Assembly (NCBI GenBank): GCA_008694505.1
Contig: VZDJ01000063.1
Location: 4,393,200-4,457,199 of the forward strand
Source: Cyanoderma ruficeps
Lineage: Eukaryota > Chordata > Aves > Passeriformes > Timaliidae
Length of the DNA stretch: 64,000 nucleotides
Direction of reading: 5' to 3'
This document shows positions 45,067 to 56,498 of this stretch, piece by piece. Each line of letters opens with the position of its first letter. The stretch's first letter is position 1. Below the pieces are notes generated by a model. The model made no database searches, had not been told where the DNA came from, and saw only the letters and a list, made by a program, of their open reading frames with translations. Both the position numbers and the translations under genes were made by a program.

Positions 45067-46411
45067 GGTTACCAAGAAATCCAGGCTTATCCCAGGCATG
45101 GATATAGGGGTGGACAGCAGATCCACCCTGTGGTGTAGGTGGGGACAAGGTGCCATCAGTGAAGCACATCTGGAGGTGTGGAGGAGCATTCCCTTGCCAA
45201 CTCCAGCAGGTAAACCCCAGGGATGGGGCTAGACCAGCCCATCACCTGCCCATGGCCAGCAGCCAGCAGACATCTCCCCCTCTGCTCCCACAGCCCTACA
45301 AAGCAATAAAAATAACCACTGATACAACCCAGACGTGTTTCAAAAGCTCCAGCCCAGCCTCTCAGTCTGCAGGCCACGGGCTCCGGATCATGGACTCTGC
45401 AAAGGGCTTCCCTGGCTGCAGAGGTGCTGCAGGAGCCAAAAGGGGTGGGAGGCAAACCTTGGGTGGAAAGAAGATGACATGAATTGAGAGAAAGGATCAG
45501 GGCAGAGCGGGGCTCGCAGGAAGGGAAGACAATAAAACCCGGCGAGGCAGACAGAGATTAATGAGTGTTTCCCAGATATGATAATTTCTGGACATCCATT
45601 AAATTTAATGTCCTCCTGGGCTAGTGAGAGGCACTGCAACTCTCTGACAGAGAGGAGAGGTCCTGGGGGGCTGGGTGGGACTCAGCCCACCCCACAGCAC
45701 CTCTACCTGAGCTCCTGGGTGATGTATTTTCTACCAAACCTGTGTGTTTGTGCCTCCTTGCTGCAGCACATCCAGCTGTCACAGCTGGGTGCTGGTGACA
45801 CCTCCCTGAGGACACAAGAGCCTGTTTTGGGAAGGGTCTGTCAGCGAGCCCTTGTGCTCCCTGCCAAAGGGTTGGCACGTGGGGACATGGCTGTGGCACC
45901 CACGGCCCTGCTGCCACCACCTCCTGCTCAACCACCTCCACAGAAATGCTGAATTCCATCCTCTGTGAGTGGCTGCTCAGCCTTCCGTGCTCCAGAGAGC
46001 AGCTGGGGGGAGTTCAGCCCCCAAATCCCTGTGTTTAACACCAATCCAACACATGAGCCAGCCAGGGTTTAACTTCACATTGGCTGGTGCCAGCACAAGC
46101 AAAGCAACACACACTTGTGGTTTCTCAGGCACAGCTGGAGGGGCAAATCCCTCATTCTCACCAGACTCCGAGGGAATAGGATGGTTTGCCTGAGTTATTT
46201 CCAGCTGGGACTGTTGTTGTAGGCTCAGACTTCACTGGGAGTCTCTCAGTGCCATCCAGCCACTCTGCAACATCTCCACGTTTGCATCCAAGCCCTGCAG
46301 GAACCACGCCTGAGCTGCCACAGCCTGACCTTGCTGCTTTAAAAAAGCCACCACAAATCCCATGGGAAAGGAGACTCCCACACTCCCATCTTACAGAAAC
46401 TGCTCCATCGT
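45067..46411. other. unique non-coding DNA
   Basis: Nothing recognisable. Open frames up to 156 codons overlap the neighbouring CR1 copy or each other. Confidence 0.5.
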
Positions 46412-46650
46412 TGAATCCCAGACTGGTTTGAGTTGGGAGGGGCCTCACAGCCCATCTCATGTCCCTGCCATGGGCAGTGACACCTTCCACTATCCCAGGC
46501 TGCTCCAAGCCCTGTCCAGCCTGGCCTTGGACACTCCCAGGGATCCAGGGGCAGCCACAGCTGCTCTGGGCACCCTGTGCCAGGGCCTGCCCACCCTCAC
46601 AGGGAAGAATTCCTTCCCAATATCCCATCTAAACCTCCTCTGGTTCACTG
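46412..46650 (-). mobile_element. CR1 LINE 3' fragment
   Basis: Plus strand GAATCCCAGACTGGTTTGAG, CTGCCATGGGCAGTGACACC, GTCCAGCCTGGCCTTGGACA, CTCCCAGGGATCCAGGGGCA, GCCACAGCTGCTCTGGGCAC, AGGGAAGAATTCCTTCCCAA. Complement of the CR1 3' end, very similar to 51504-51940. Confidence 0.96.
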
Positions 46651-46938
46651 AAGCAGATGGATCTGCTCCAGCGACCACCAGCACTCCCCTGCTGAGACCC
46701 CTGGGCTCGTGACTGCAGCTCGTGCCCAGGTTTGCTCTCTGCTCCCAGACAGACCCTGAGCTCTGGAGCCAGAGCTCACCCTGCACTGCAGTCCCTGTCA
46801 GCTCCCCACCAAGATTTGTGTGCTGTGCAGAATTCCTTATTGACATTTAAAGGTCTCGGACAAACAGCCCTACATCTTTGTTAGGGAGGACGGGGATCAC
46901 TTCACCTAAATCTGCTGCCTTAAAGTTCAGAGTCAAGT
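46651..46938. other. unique spacer before the LTR
   Basis: Nothing recognisable. Confidence 0.45.
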
Positions 46939-47345
46939 TGTTGAAACTCTGGAAACTTAGATTTTGGGGCTTTAGGATGTAGTAATGTATGTAGGGCAAG
47001 ATGGAGGATTTGGGGCATTGTCCTTCTTCCTCACCTCCTTCTTGGTTTCAGGTGTTTTTTTTCTAATTGGGTGAAAAACGTCCACATTGAGGGTCAATTG
47101 TGGTCAATTACTGGGTTAAAAGTATAAACAATATAGGTGTCATCTCGTTATTGGATAATTTATGCTTAAATTACCTTGGAAAGAGTTAGAGGCACCTCCA
47201 TTTTCTACCTGGTTTGTTAGAGCTCACAACTCGTGATTCTTTGCTATAGATAAGAATTGATAACCACAGAGTCTGAACACAAAACTGCGGCTCCCGTGTG
47301 TTAATCCCGGCTCTAACACGAAGGAAAGAAGATAAAAACCTCACA
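46939..47345 (+). mobile_element. solo LTR of an endogenous retrovirus (407 bp)
   Basis: Begins TGTTGAAACT and ends CTCACA, giving the canonical TG..CA termini. It is flanked by a perfect 5-bp target-site duplication, CAAGT at 46934-46938 and 47346-47350. Contains CAAGATGGAGGATTTGGGGC, shared in diverged form with the LTR at 53.3 kb, and an AT-rich TTAAAAGTATAAACAATATA segment that could be a promoter. No internal gag, pol or env sequence adjoins it, so it is a solo LTR left by LTR-LTR recombination. The orientation is inferred from the AT-rich segment. A 5-bp duplication fits an ERVL-like or other class with 4-6 bp duplications. Confidence 0.82.
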
Positions 47346-47350
47346 CAAGT

Positions 47351-47809
47351 GTAAGATATCTTTGCGTGGTTCAGTGACAAGCAGCTTGCCCAGGTCCTGT
47401 CGCTGCCCGTGGGGTCTGTCATGGCCACCAAACCCTCGTGTTCCCGGGGCACTGGTGCAGGAGGCATCATGTGGTTTGGACAGTGAGGTGACCAGGATGG
47501 CAGCAAACCACCCAAAATCCTTGTCTGGAGCAGGACACAACCAGGAGACACCCCCTGTCCTGCCCAAAATATGCAAGCACAAGACACAGAGAGCACGGAG
47601 AGGCTGCAAGCCGAGGGAATGGGCTCCCATCCCCTGGGAAGACTTTCTTCAACCAAGGACCAAGGGACAGAGGCAGAAGGACAGACAGAGCAGTGGCTGG
47701 CAGAACACAGCCCATCCCTGTCCAAGGGAAGTGTTTGGGGAGGCACAGGGAAAAGCCTGAGGTTTCCTGCCTGGCAAACAGGGACTACAACAGCCTTTAA
47801 GGAGGAAAG
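47351..47809. other. unique spacer
   Basis: Purine-rich, CAGA/GGAC-rich DNA between the solo LTR and the old LINE. It may include unrecognised 5' sequence of the LINE. Confidence 0.4.
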
Positions 47810-49340
47810 TAATTTGGGGTGAGAGTGGTGATGAAACGATCGAGTTCTCAACCCGATGGAAAGCCGTGGAATATGGATAATGGACTTCAAAAGCCAGATT
47901 TCAAAAAATTCAGGAAGCTGGTAGATGGGTTCTCCTGGGAAAATAATCACAAAGAAGGGGAGAGCTGGCAGTTACTGAAAGAGACTTTATTACACACACA
48001 ATAGCAGGCTATCCCCGTGCAAAGGGAAGGTAGGAATCCTAGGAAGAGGCTGCTGTGGCTGAATTTGGAGCCATTCAATGACCTGGGAATAAAAAAGGAA
48101 TCATGAAAAAAGTATGGAAACAAGGGATAATAATTAGGGATGGGTATAACGGAGCCACAATGGCATAGAGGGATAAAGTCAGCAGCACTTACATGCAAAA
48201 CAAGTTTTAATTAGCAAGAGATGTGAGAGGAGAATAAAAAGGCTCTTGGATTTGTTCAAAGGAAAAGGAAAAGGAATGCTGGGTCGGTCACCAAGCAGTA
48301 AGGAAAGCATGTGGCAGAGATATTCAGAGCCATGTTTGGTTGTATCCATATAAAGGCAGGTGTACGGTCACCAGACAGCTCCAAAATTCATGTTAACAGG
48401 GAAATGGCATTCAGACTGAAGCAGGGGGAGAAGAGGGGTTAAAAAAAAAATTAAGCTGGCAGAGATTGAGGGAAGTCTCTGGAGAGTGATGAAAAACCGG
48501 GCAGAAACGTCGCTGAGCCATCAGCACTGCTCTTTGGGAGCTGGTGGAGGCCAGCAGCAAGGGCAAGAAATCTTCATATCTTGAAGTAAAAAAACCCAGG
48601 AGCTGTAGGCAATCAGCTCAGCTTCAATCGCTGGGAAGATACTAAAACAAACGATGAAACTATCATAGCTTGTAAGGCCCGGGAATTTAATAAAGTGAGA
48701 AAAAAAAAAAAATCCCCACATCCACCACCAACACGAGTTTGTCAAGAACAGATCGTGTCAAACCAACCTAATTTCCGCCTTGACAGGATAACTAGACTTG
48801 GTGGATAAGAGGAAAGCTGTAGACATGATATACCTTGACTTTAATAAGGCTCCTGACGCCGGTCCCACGCGGCACCTCCGAGGAAAGTCGAGGAAGCCCG
48901 GAGTGGATGTAATCGCTGAGGCTGGGGGCAGAGGGGAGGAGGGATAACAGCCTGTTGACAAAGCACTCTCAAAGAGTGCTTATCTATTATTTACAACCAT
49001 GCCAGGAGGCCAACCTACAGCGGGATTCCTCCGGGGTCTGTCCAGCCTTGCTCTCTCCAACATTTACATTTAACTGCTTGCGTTACGGAGCCGGGAGCAC
49101 GCTGATTGAAATTTCTAAATGATGCCCAGCCAGGAGGAGAGGGGCTGGAAGGGTTCTGAGGGCAGGACCAGAATCTCAAATCTCCTCTGGAAATGAGCAA
49201 CAGGCAATCCAACATGGACAACCGTGATGTGATACACTGAGAGAGAAAACATTGAACACCAGTGGATAAAAAGGACAGGAAAAACCTAAACTGGGGTGTT
49301 AGAGCTGAGCACAAATTATGGAGGATTCAACCAGATGGCA
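47810..49340 (+). pseudogene. old CR1-clade LINE: decayed endonuclease-RT linker and reverse transcriptase
   Basis: Recognisable plus-strand protein traces occur in LINE ORF2 order, broken by stops and frameshifts. 47962 onwards reads ESWQLLKETLLHTQ, then an AIPVQREGRNPRKRLLWLN-like segment to about 48070, the linker between endonuclease and reverse transcriptase. About 48225-48280 reads a basic KRKRN run. About 48610-48665 gives AISSASIAGKILKQTMK, matching the RT 'SLTSIPGKILEQ' block. About 48750-48775 gives CQTNLIS. About 49020-49045 gives SGIPPGSV, matching 'SGVPQGSVLGP' of RT. Spacing between blocks fits a single element. It is an older element than the short CR1 tails elsewhere and has no coding capacity. 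Confidence 0.8.
48961..48981. repeat. 9-bp perfect inverted repeat inside the old LINE
   Basis: AAGCACTCT and AGAGTGCTT flank the loop CAA. It lies where the RT family typically reads an 'actcaaagagtag'-like sequence, so it may be an accidental extension of an inherited short palindrome. Confidence 0.6.
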
Positions 49341-51503
49341 AATCTTAACACAAGTGCTGTAAAAAGGACAAAGGAGAATCGTTTTGCGCCGCTCAGTTTA
49401 GTGCAAGGGCTCAGCTGCAGGACTTCATCCTGACCCGCACACCGGGCTCTCAGAAAGGCAAAGGCCAAATCACTGCAACTTAACACGTCATCACCTCCCC
49501 ACTGACCCGTGCTGGCGCTTTGACTTCTTTCCCAGCACATCTGGCTGCCCCGAGCCTGCAGCTGGAGGTTCCCTTTCTTCTCGGATCAATCTAAAGTGCG
49601 TTTGCCACAGTGCAAGACACACATCTCCGATCGATGGGGAGCAATTGATTGCACGTCCCAGCCGGGACGAGCCAGGGTGAATCCCTGGAATAGCAATGAA
49701 ACGGGCAAGACTTGCAGACAACTCCAGAGAAAGGGGAAAGGCACCAGGGTTGGCTTTGTCACTAAAAGAGGAGATTGAGTAAGAATTGACAACTCTCTTC
49801 CCTTACATAAATATCATACAAAGCAGGAGAATAATTGTTTGCTCGTCCCTTCAATGAGACAGAAGAAGAAAACACTGATTTGCAACAGGGATTTTTCTTG
49901 GGAACTTTGAGGCTTGTGAAGCCCTTGCAGAAGGGCTCTATCACCAGAGGGCAGCCCAGTTGCTCATGAAGGAAGTCCCGCATGTGCCCGGCTCCAGTCA
50001 AGGGTGAAATCAGCTGGGATCCACCCTACCCTTACCCCACAAAGGTCATTCATCACCAGACTGACACAGGAACCTCTCAAGGTCCACAAAACTGTTGCAG
50101 CAGCATAAAATCTGGACCACAGACAGTGGCAAGTACAAGTCCTCTCTGTGACATCCAGGAGATCCATCTGCGAGCTCCCTCTCACCAGCGAGAGCAAGGG
50201 CTCCACTGTTTCAGACAGCGTGACCCCACAAATCACAGCAAGACACACTCAGCACTTTTATTCTTTATTGTTACAGTTCAGACAGCTCCATTATTTATCC
50301 AGATTACTTATTCATGTTCCATTTCCAGGGACAATTCCATGTTCCATTTCCCTCTTCAGTGGATAGAGCGATCATCGCCTCTCCCCTCCGCTCTCCCCCA
50401 GCTCTTGTCCCACTTTCTGTGGTGTTTGGACACACCACTGTTTGTGTAAGAGCATTGACTTTAACTGGAGAACCCTTCCATCCATCCCAGGCCCCCTCTC
50501 GCACCGCTCAAGGGCTCTGACAAGGGGAGGATTGAAAAGGCACAGCCCAAAATGACAGCTATGCCTCAGACAGTGACTGACAGAAGCACCGAACATTTCC
50601 CGAGGCAACTCAATCAGAACAGGTTTTCTGGCCATCGTTAGAAGCTAAACCAATTCAGACAAATATCACTCCTACCTGGAGGGACAGCAAGGGCTCATCA
50701 TTAAGAGCAGGGTGGCAGCTGGCCTGGATTAAACAGAGCTATCCAATGTATTTCCATATATCACCCTCATTTCAAGGCTGCACCTCAGTGGGCACAGGGA
50801 CCTTTATGCTTCGGCAAAGATTTGAAGGCTGAAAGGTTATCGTGATGTGCTGTCTCCAAGCTTAGATCACACCCTTTGCTCTCAGGTCAGACCTAAGCTC
50901 TACTCTACTCCCACACAAGTCCCCTTCACCCAAGCTGAGTGGGATTGGCGCCTCCTGAATCCATCCGGACCTGGGAATCACATCCCTCTTGTGTTGGGGG
51001 GTTCAATTTCCTTGTCTGAATCACTGACATTAAAGTTTCACCCCCATGAGAAAGCATTTAGAGGAGGAAAAGTATTCCTGAGGGCAAAACATATTACTGC
51101 CAGAACTTGTGACTGCCCCTCTGCCAAGCCCCAGGTGGATCCTGCACCTCCAGGTGCCACCAGCATCAGCTCAAACCCACATCTGCAACATCTGCCCTCT
51201 CCATCATGCCTCCTTGTGGCACCCACAATTTCCCCAGGAAAAACACTGAGGTGAAAGGAATTAAAAAAAAACAAACTCTTAGAGCAGCTGAGTGAATTCC
51301 TTAACAAAATGCTCAACTCTTGTGAAATGCAGGGAGGGCTCTCCAAGGAGCGACTGCAGGCGGAGCAGACACCCGGCGAGGCTGCAGACAGCCCTGCAGA
51401 CACAGCCCTGACTGCCAGAGACGGGGGCTGCACCCCAGGGCAGAGGGTGCTGAGCACCCTGGGGACACGGGACAGAGCCAACGGCACCGAGCAGAGTCAG
51501 AAA
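49341..51503. other. unique non-coding DNA
   Basis: No gene or repeat recognised. The first 200 bases could still belong to the decayed LINE. AT-rich at 50240-50360. Open frames up to 155 codons are unsupported. Confidence 0.45.
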
Positions 51504-51940
51504 GGAATCACAGGAGGGTTTGAGATGAAAGGGAGTTTAAAGCTCATCTCATCCCAACCCCTGCCATGGGCAGAGCCACTGTCCCAGGTTGCTCCAAGCC
51601 CTGTCCAGCCTGGCCTTGGGACACTCCCAGGGATCCAGGGGCAGCCACAGCTGCTCTGGGAAACCCATCTCAGCCCCTCCTCACCCTCACAGCCAGGAAT
51701 TTCTTCTCAGTATCCCATCCAGCCCTGCCCTCTCTGGCAGTGGGAAGCCATTCCCTGTGTTGTGTCCCTCCATCCCTTGTCCCCAGTCCCTCTCCAGCTC
51801 TCCTGGAGCCCTTTTTGGCCCTGGCAGGGGCTCTGAGCTCTCCCTGGAGCTTCTCCTCTCCAGGTGAGCACCCCCAGCTCTCCCAGCCTGGCTCCAGAGC
51901 AGAGGGGCTCCAGCCCTGGGAGCATCTCCTTGTCTAAGCC
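51504..51940 (-). mobile_element. CR1 LINE 3' fragment, about 437 bp
   Basis: Plus strand GGAATCACAGGAGGGTTTGA, TTGCTCCAAGCCCTGTCCAG, GACACTCCCAGGGATCCAGG, GCAGCCACAGCTGCTCTGGG, TGGCAGTGGGAAGCCATTCC, CTCCAGCTCTCCTGGAGCCC, TCTCCAGGTGAGCACCCCCA, TCCAGCCCTGGGAGCATCTC. Complement of the CR1 3' UTR and the end of the RT ORF. Second-longest continuous well-preserved copy. It resembles 19681-20251 in the opposite orientation. Confidence 0.96.
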
Positions 51941-53263
51941 AGAAGCACCCTCAGCCCAGAGTACCAGCTGCAGCAATTTTTAGCGATTTGCTCAGTATCT
52001 CACCACTCTTACTTATATCCTTACTTACAAAAAACACAGGGCAAAAAAGCACAGATAGACTCATCTATCACAGATACGGATCAGAGACATCCTCACGTGG
52101 CCATCACTGCCCTCCTGCCGCCACCACCGCTTCCAGTTCATCACCTGCCAGCAGACATCCATTTCCAGGTCACTTGTAGAGAGCTACAAGTGCAGAAGTT
52201 CTAAGAAATCTCATTCTGAGTGCACAAATACCCCCAGCTCCAACTTCCAGCCTCTTCTCCGCGCTGTCCTTTGAGGTGCAGAGCGGTGGCTGAGAGATGC
52301 TCTAATCACTGCATCTAATTTCAAACACTGTGAGGACCATGTTATGCCTTGGGATAAACAGGGAAAGCTGCCATTGAAGTTAAAGAGAGCTAGGCACTTC
52401 AGAAGCTGGAGTTTGGCCTCAAAAATGAAAAAAAAAAAAAAGACAAAAAACCTCAACTGTTTAAGTGCATTTAAAAACATAATGAGGCAGATTAGCAATC
52501 AAACCGAGCGGCTCGCTGGGGGCCTGATAAGTGGGGAGGGTTCTAGAGGCACATATCACCACTGAAGAAAGGCCAAAAAAGCCTTGTTTAGAGTGAAAAT
52601 TATTTTTGATCCAAAAAAAAAAAAAAACCAGCATGGAAATGCAGTTTTTCTCATGCATTTTCCATGAGAGAACAAGCCCAATCAGCCTTGTTTTAAGCAG
52701 AGATTCCAAAGTTCCCACCTGGAGTGTTCTGCATGGGGAGGGACAGGAAATTGCCCGGTGACTCAGTAGCACGATGTACGTGACAACCTTGTGCCTCTCC
52801 TGGATGTTTCAAAGCACTTTTGACTCATTCAGGGAATCATTTGACCCAACCCCATCCCAGATTCCTGAACGATGCAGCTGTAAAACTCTTGCTTCTTCAT
52901 TAAATCCTCCTGGAATTGGGTCTTGGCGTTCATTTGCTCATTAAAACGGCCCTGAAGGAGGCAGTTTTATCCTAAAACATGGAGTAGCCACTGGGAGGAG
53001 TCAGCCTTAGGAATGGGCTGGGGGAAGGTGTGTGGATGGGTGGGGAGGATGGTCAGAGCTCAGCCTTCTGCTTTGTTGGAGTCCAGGGCATCCCTCTGGA
53101 TGACCTGGGACCTGAGAAAGGGAGTTGGGACCCTGGACAGGGGGTGTGGAGCCGGTCCAGGGGGGCTGGAGACCTTGGCACAGAGCCCAGGGAGACACCG
53201 AGTTTGATTTTAGTCCATGGGAGAAGCTTCCAACACTGAGAGAGGAATTACAAACCTCAAAAG
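51941..53263. other. unique non-coding DNA with two A-runs
   Basis: A14 at 52428-52441 and A15 at 52613-52627. No SINE or LINE body is recognisable upstream of either run. Nothing else identified. Confidence 0.5.
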
Positions 53264-53789
53264 TGTGAAAGTAGTAGTTTAGTACAGCACGGGGTGAGAA
53301 ATTTTGTAGTTTAGGAATTCTTAGAATAGAGATGAATGGGGGACAAGATGGAGGATTTAGGGTGTTGTCCGAGATCCTTCCCCTTCTTCTTCGTCCTCCA
53401 TCCTCTGGGGTGGTGATGACACAAAGTAGTTCCAGGCTACTGGATTAGGGTAGAAATGACCATTTTAGTGTAGATATCACACATTGGTACAAAATAGTAA
53501 ACAGTGAGCACGTCATTATCTGTGTAAGAACCCAGCAACGCCCCGTCAGTCGCAGTCGCGTCGTGTCCCAGCCACTGTCCGGACCTCGGCTGGGTGCGGA
53601 GCAAATTGTGAGATACCAAATAACAAACAACACATAAAAACTGACAACAAGGCCTTGAAGGACTCCGCTTCTTTCTGTGACATGGCTTGAGGCTTTTAGA
53701 GGGCTGGGGACTTCTAACAACCTTGAATCTCGGCAAGGAATCAGAAAAAACTGAGATTCCTTCAAAGGTTTTCTCAGGAATTCTCAACA
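53264..53789 (+). mobile_element. solo LTR of an endogenous retrovirus (526 bp)
   Basis: Starts TGTGAAAGTAGTAGTTTAG and ends TTCTCAACA, with TG..CA termini. A perfect 6-bp target-site duplication, CAAAAG, lies at 53258-53263 and 53790-53795. Contains ACAAGATGGAGGATTTAGGG, shared in diverged form with the LTR at 46.9 kb, followed by a similar CCTTC-rich stretch. No internal retroviral genes adjoin, so this is a solo LTR. A 6-bp duplication is typical of class II (ERVK-type) integrases. The orientation is inferred from co-orientation of the shared block. Confidence 0.85.
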
Positions 53790-53795
53790 CAAAAG

Positions 53796-54395
53796 CTTGT
53801 GAGGCAGCCCCGTGTTGAGCTGCAGAGGCTGAACCACTTGTTGCCACGACTCCAAACCTCTGACTGCCTTCAGACCAAGGGATCACACCAGGGTTTGACA
53901 CCCATCAAGCTTCCATGTGCCTGGAGGCCAGCCAGGGATGACCCAGGGCCACCTCCTCCTTCTGTGTCACCATCTCCTGAGCTCTTGGCTTGGCAGAAAT
54001 CCTCCTGCCCAAGACTGCTCTGATGAGCTTATTCCCAACCAGATTCAATGTCTGGATTTGGTCTGGAAAGGTTGAAAAAGAGGAGGCATCTCTTCTTGGA
54101 AGCTTGTACAGTAACCACCTTGCAAAGAAGGGGTAGGCAGCTCATGCTCAACCCAAATTCCACATGTTTATAAAACGTGGTTCAGCTTTATTAAATCTCT
54201 AAAGTCTCTGTACAACTCAAAGGACACTTCCCTCATGCCACCAAACCCCTTTACAGTGTCAAAACCTGCAGGTGATCAGTGTCAGAAGGTGCTCACCGTG
54301 CCAGGGCTGCAGCTCAGCGGTCCAGGGAGATGGGGTGGGACACCTTTCTCCCATGGGACCTGCGGTCCCCCATGCAGGGGAAAGGAGAAACCCCC
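53796..54395. other. unique non-coding DNA
   Basis: Nothing recognisable. Confidence 0.45.
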
Positions 54396-54446
54396 ATGTT
54401 CCTGTAGATCCTTTCCAGCTCAGGATATTCTGTGATTCCATGATGA
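54396..54446 (+). mobile_element. CR1 3'-end fragment (TCAGGATATTC tail type)
   Basis: GTTCCTGTAGATCCTTTCCA, GCTCAGGATATTCTGTGATT, CCATGATG. Sense-strand tail of the same CR1 group as the 1857-1923 fragment. Upstream limit uncertain. Confidence 0.78.
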
Positions 54447-54887
54447 CCACGATCAGGATCCCTGTCAAATCTTCCCAAGCACGGTCTGGGTGGCTTTTCC
54501 AAGCTGATCCCCTCACCCAGCATATCCTGTGTTCTTGGGGTGCTCAGCTCCCTCAAAACGTGGGGTGCTCAAGCCTTGTGACTTCAGCTGGGGTCAGGGA
54601 GACTGAAAACACAAGTGTATAATCCTTTCACTAGTTAATTAAAACACCCATCCGCCCTTCATTCAAACCATTAGCCATGGCTGTTTACAATTAATTATTT
54701 GGAACCAAATCAAACAAACAAAGAGAAGACACGGGAAGAAGAGGGAAAGCCAAGCCGAGCCAGGGCACTGCTGCAGCAGGGGGTTATCAGGGCTCATCCC
54801 TCACTCCCAAAGAGAGGCACAACCCCTTTTAGCCAGCACAAGGGTTGCTGGAGGTGAGGACCCTGCTCCAAGTTTGGGTGTTACTTC
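54447..54887. other. unique DNA with an AT-rich TAAT-dense block
   Basis: 54630-54715 contains CTAGTTAATTAAAAC, CCATTAGCC and ACAATTAATTATTTGG. Three homeodomain-type sites in 85 bp. Otherwise nothing. Confidence 0.4.
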
Positions 54888-54941
54888 GAGCTGCCTCTGT
54901 GACCTTGGGAAAACCTCCCTGTCTCTCCTTTCCTCACTGCC
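54888..54941 (+). mobile_element. possible MIR-type SINE remnant
   Basis: GAGCTGCCTCTGTGACCTTG, GGAAAACCTCCCTGTCTCTC, CTTTCCTCACTG resembles the MIR core ('ctgtgtgaccttgggcaagtcacttaacctctctg..cctcagtttcc'). Order and spacing fit, but it is short. Confidence 0.45.
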
Positions 54942-56458
54942 GGCCCCTCACGGCGTGACCCATCGCCGTGCTGCTCTCTGCACACCCTCCTTTGCCCTTG
55001 AAGTGCGAATAAAACACAAATAAATGATTTACACAGCACGAGAGCTCTTTGGTGAGGCACGGGAGGGGGCAGGAGGCAGCACCCCCAGCCCTGACCTAAC
55101 CCCAGCCCCAGGACTTGCAAAGCATCTTCAAGACCTCAGATTAGCTGAGAACAGACATTTCCACCTGCACAGAGAGCCTGGGAAGGGCTCCTGAATATTG
55201 CAGGGAGGGCAAGCAGCTCTCCTCCCACTCCAGTGGAGGCTGTGTCCCCAGCTGAAGCTCTCTGCCCTAGTTTATCTCCCCCTTTCCATGATCTCGCTCC
55301 TTGCTGAAAAGCTTCATTTCAGTGCAGGTATGCGAGGGGAGAAGGGGAGGTGGGGATCAGGGAACCATCCTTCCTTTTCCCTCGCATTTCCTTCCTTCTC
55401 ACTTGCTGCCACGGCCACACTCCATCTCTTATCCCCAACCCCTGCCTCCTCCATGCCCTCTCTGCTCCCCATCAAGACAGGGTTTAATGTCTTTCCATCT
55501 CTTCCTGGGTAAATTGCAGCGAGTCTGCCGGCTGCTCGGGTGGAACACACTGTTTTATATGCGCCATAAAGGGAGAGAACTCTGTAAACAATATTATTTT
55601 TAATAAAATCCAAGTCTTTGGCAGGCCAGCTGCTTTTGTGTCTGTCTTAATTTAATCAGACGATCAGCTCTCTCAAGCAGCAAGAGGGAATGAAAAGCAT
55701 TAGCAAGGAATCAGGGAACTGGTGAGGAAGAGACATGATTTCCATCAAGAGCTTTCTGGCCCAGTGTGTTGCAATGAGAGCAGGACCAAGTTTTCGGGAA
55801 ACAGATTCCCGAGACAACTTTGTCAAGGTGCAGGAAGGACATGGGCACAGCTGGGCATAACACTCAGCCTGCAGTGCTTGAAAAAGAGCTGCTTATGGGC
55901 GATGAATAAAGCCAGGCTTTAAGTCATTTCCACTGTGACATTGGAAGGTGTCTGACATAGCCCACACTGCCTAGGATGGGAATTCTGCCCAATTTGGTGA
56001 CCTCTAATGCTTGTACCCAGGTACAGCCACCCAAACCAGCATCCATCAGGTCCCTGTTCATGGCCAAAACACAAACCAGCCCTGTTTGGCAGGTCAAAAT
56101 TCAAAATCAAATCAATACGATGCTAGTACTAGGGATTAAATCCTAAATTCTGCAAATCTATCCCCAAAATCCAGTCAAGGCTGGATCCAAGCTGCCTCCA
56201 AAGAGGGGAGGAGAGGAGATGGCAGCTGGAGCAAAGGGAGAAGGAGAGCAGCCCTGAGCCACCCCTGACATGCAGCATCGTGAGCAGCAGCTGAGTTTGA
56301 AAGGTGTCACTTACAGGCAGCCCAAACCTGGCAGAAACAGCTGATTTTGTGACACTTCTGTTCTTGAAGACCAAGCAACAGCCAGCGAGCATCTGCCGTG
56401 GGCAGACAGCTCCTTTCCCTGCTCCACAGCCTCGGAGCCAGGAGGCTCAACACTTGGC
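54942..56458. other. unique non-coding DNA
   Basis: Nothing recognisable. Confidence 0.5.
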
Positions 56459-56498
56459 CGTGATGTCCTTTGAGCCTAAACCATTCCAGATGTGATCC
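56459..56498 (+). mobile_element. very short CR1 3' tail
   Basis: TGTCCTTTGAGCCTAAACCA, TTCCAGATGTGATC matches the final 35-40 bp of CR1 with changes. Short enough that chance is possible. Confidence 0.5.

Noticed and set aside
47186..47950. 254-codon minus-strand frame.
   Set aside because: It spans the end of a solo LTR and the start of the old LINE in the antisense direction, so it cannot be a genuine exon as such.
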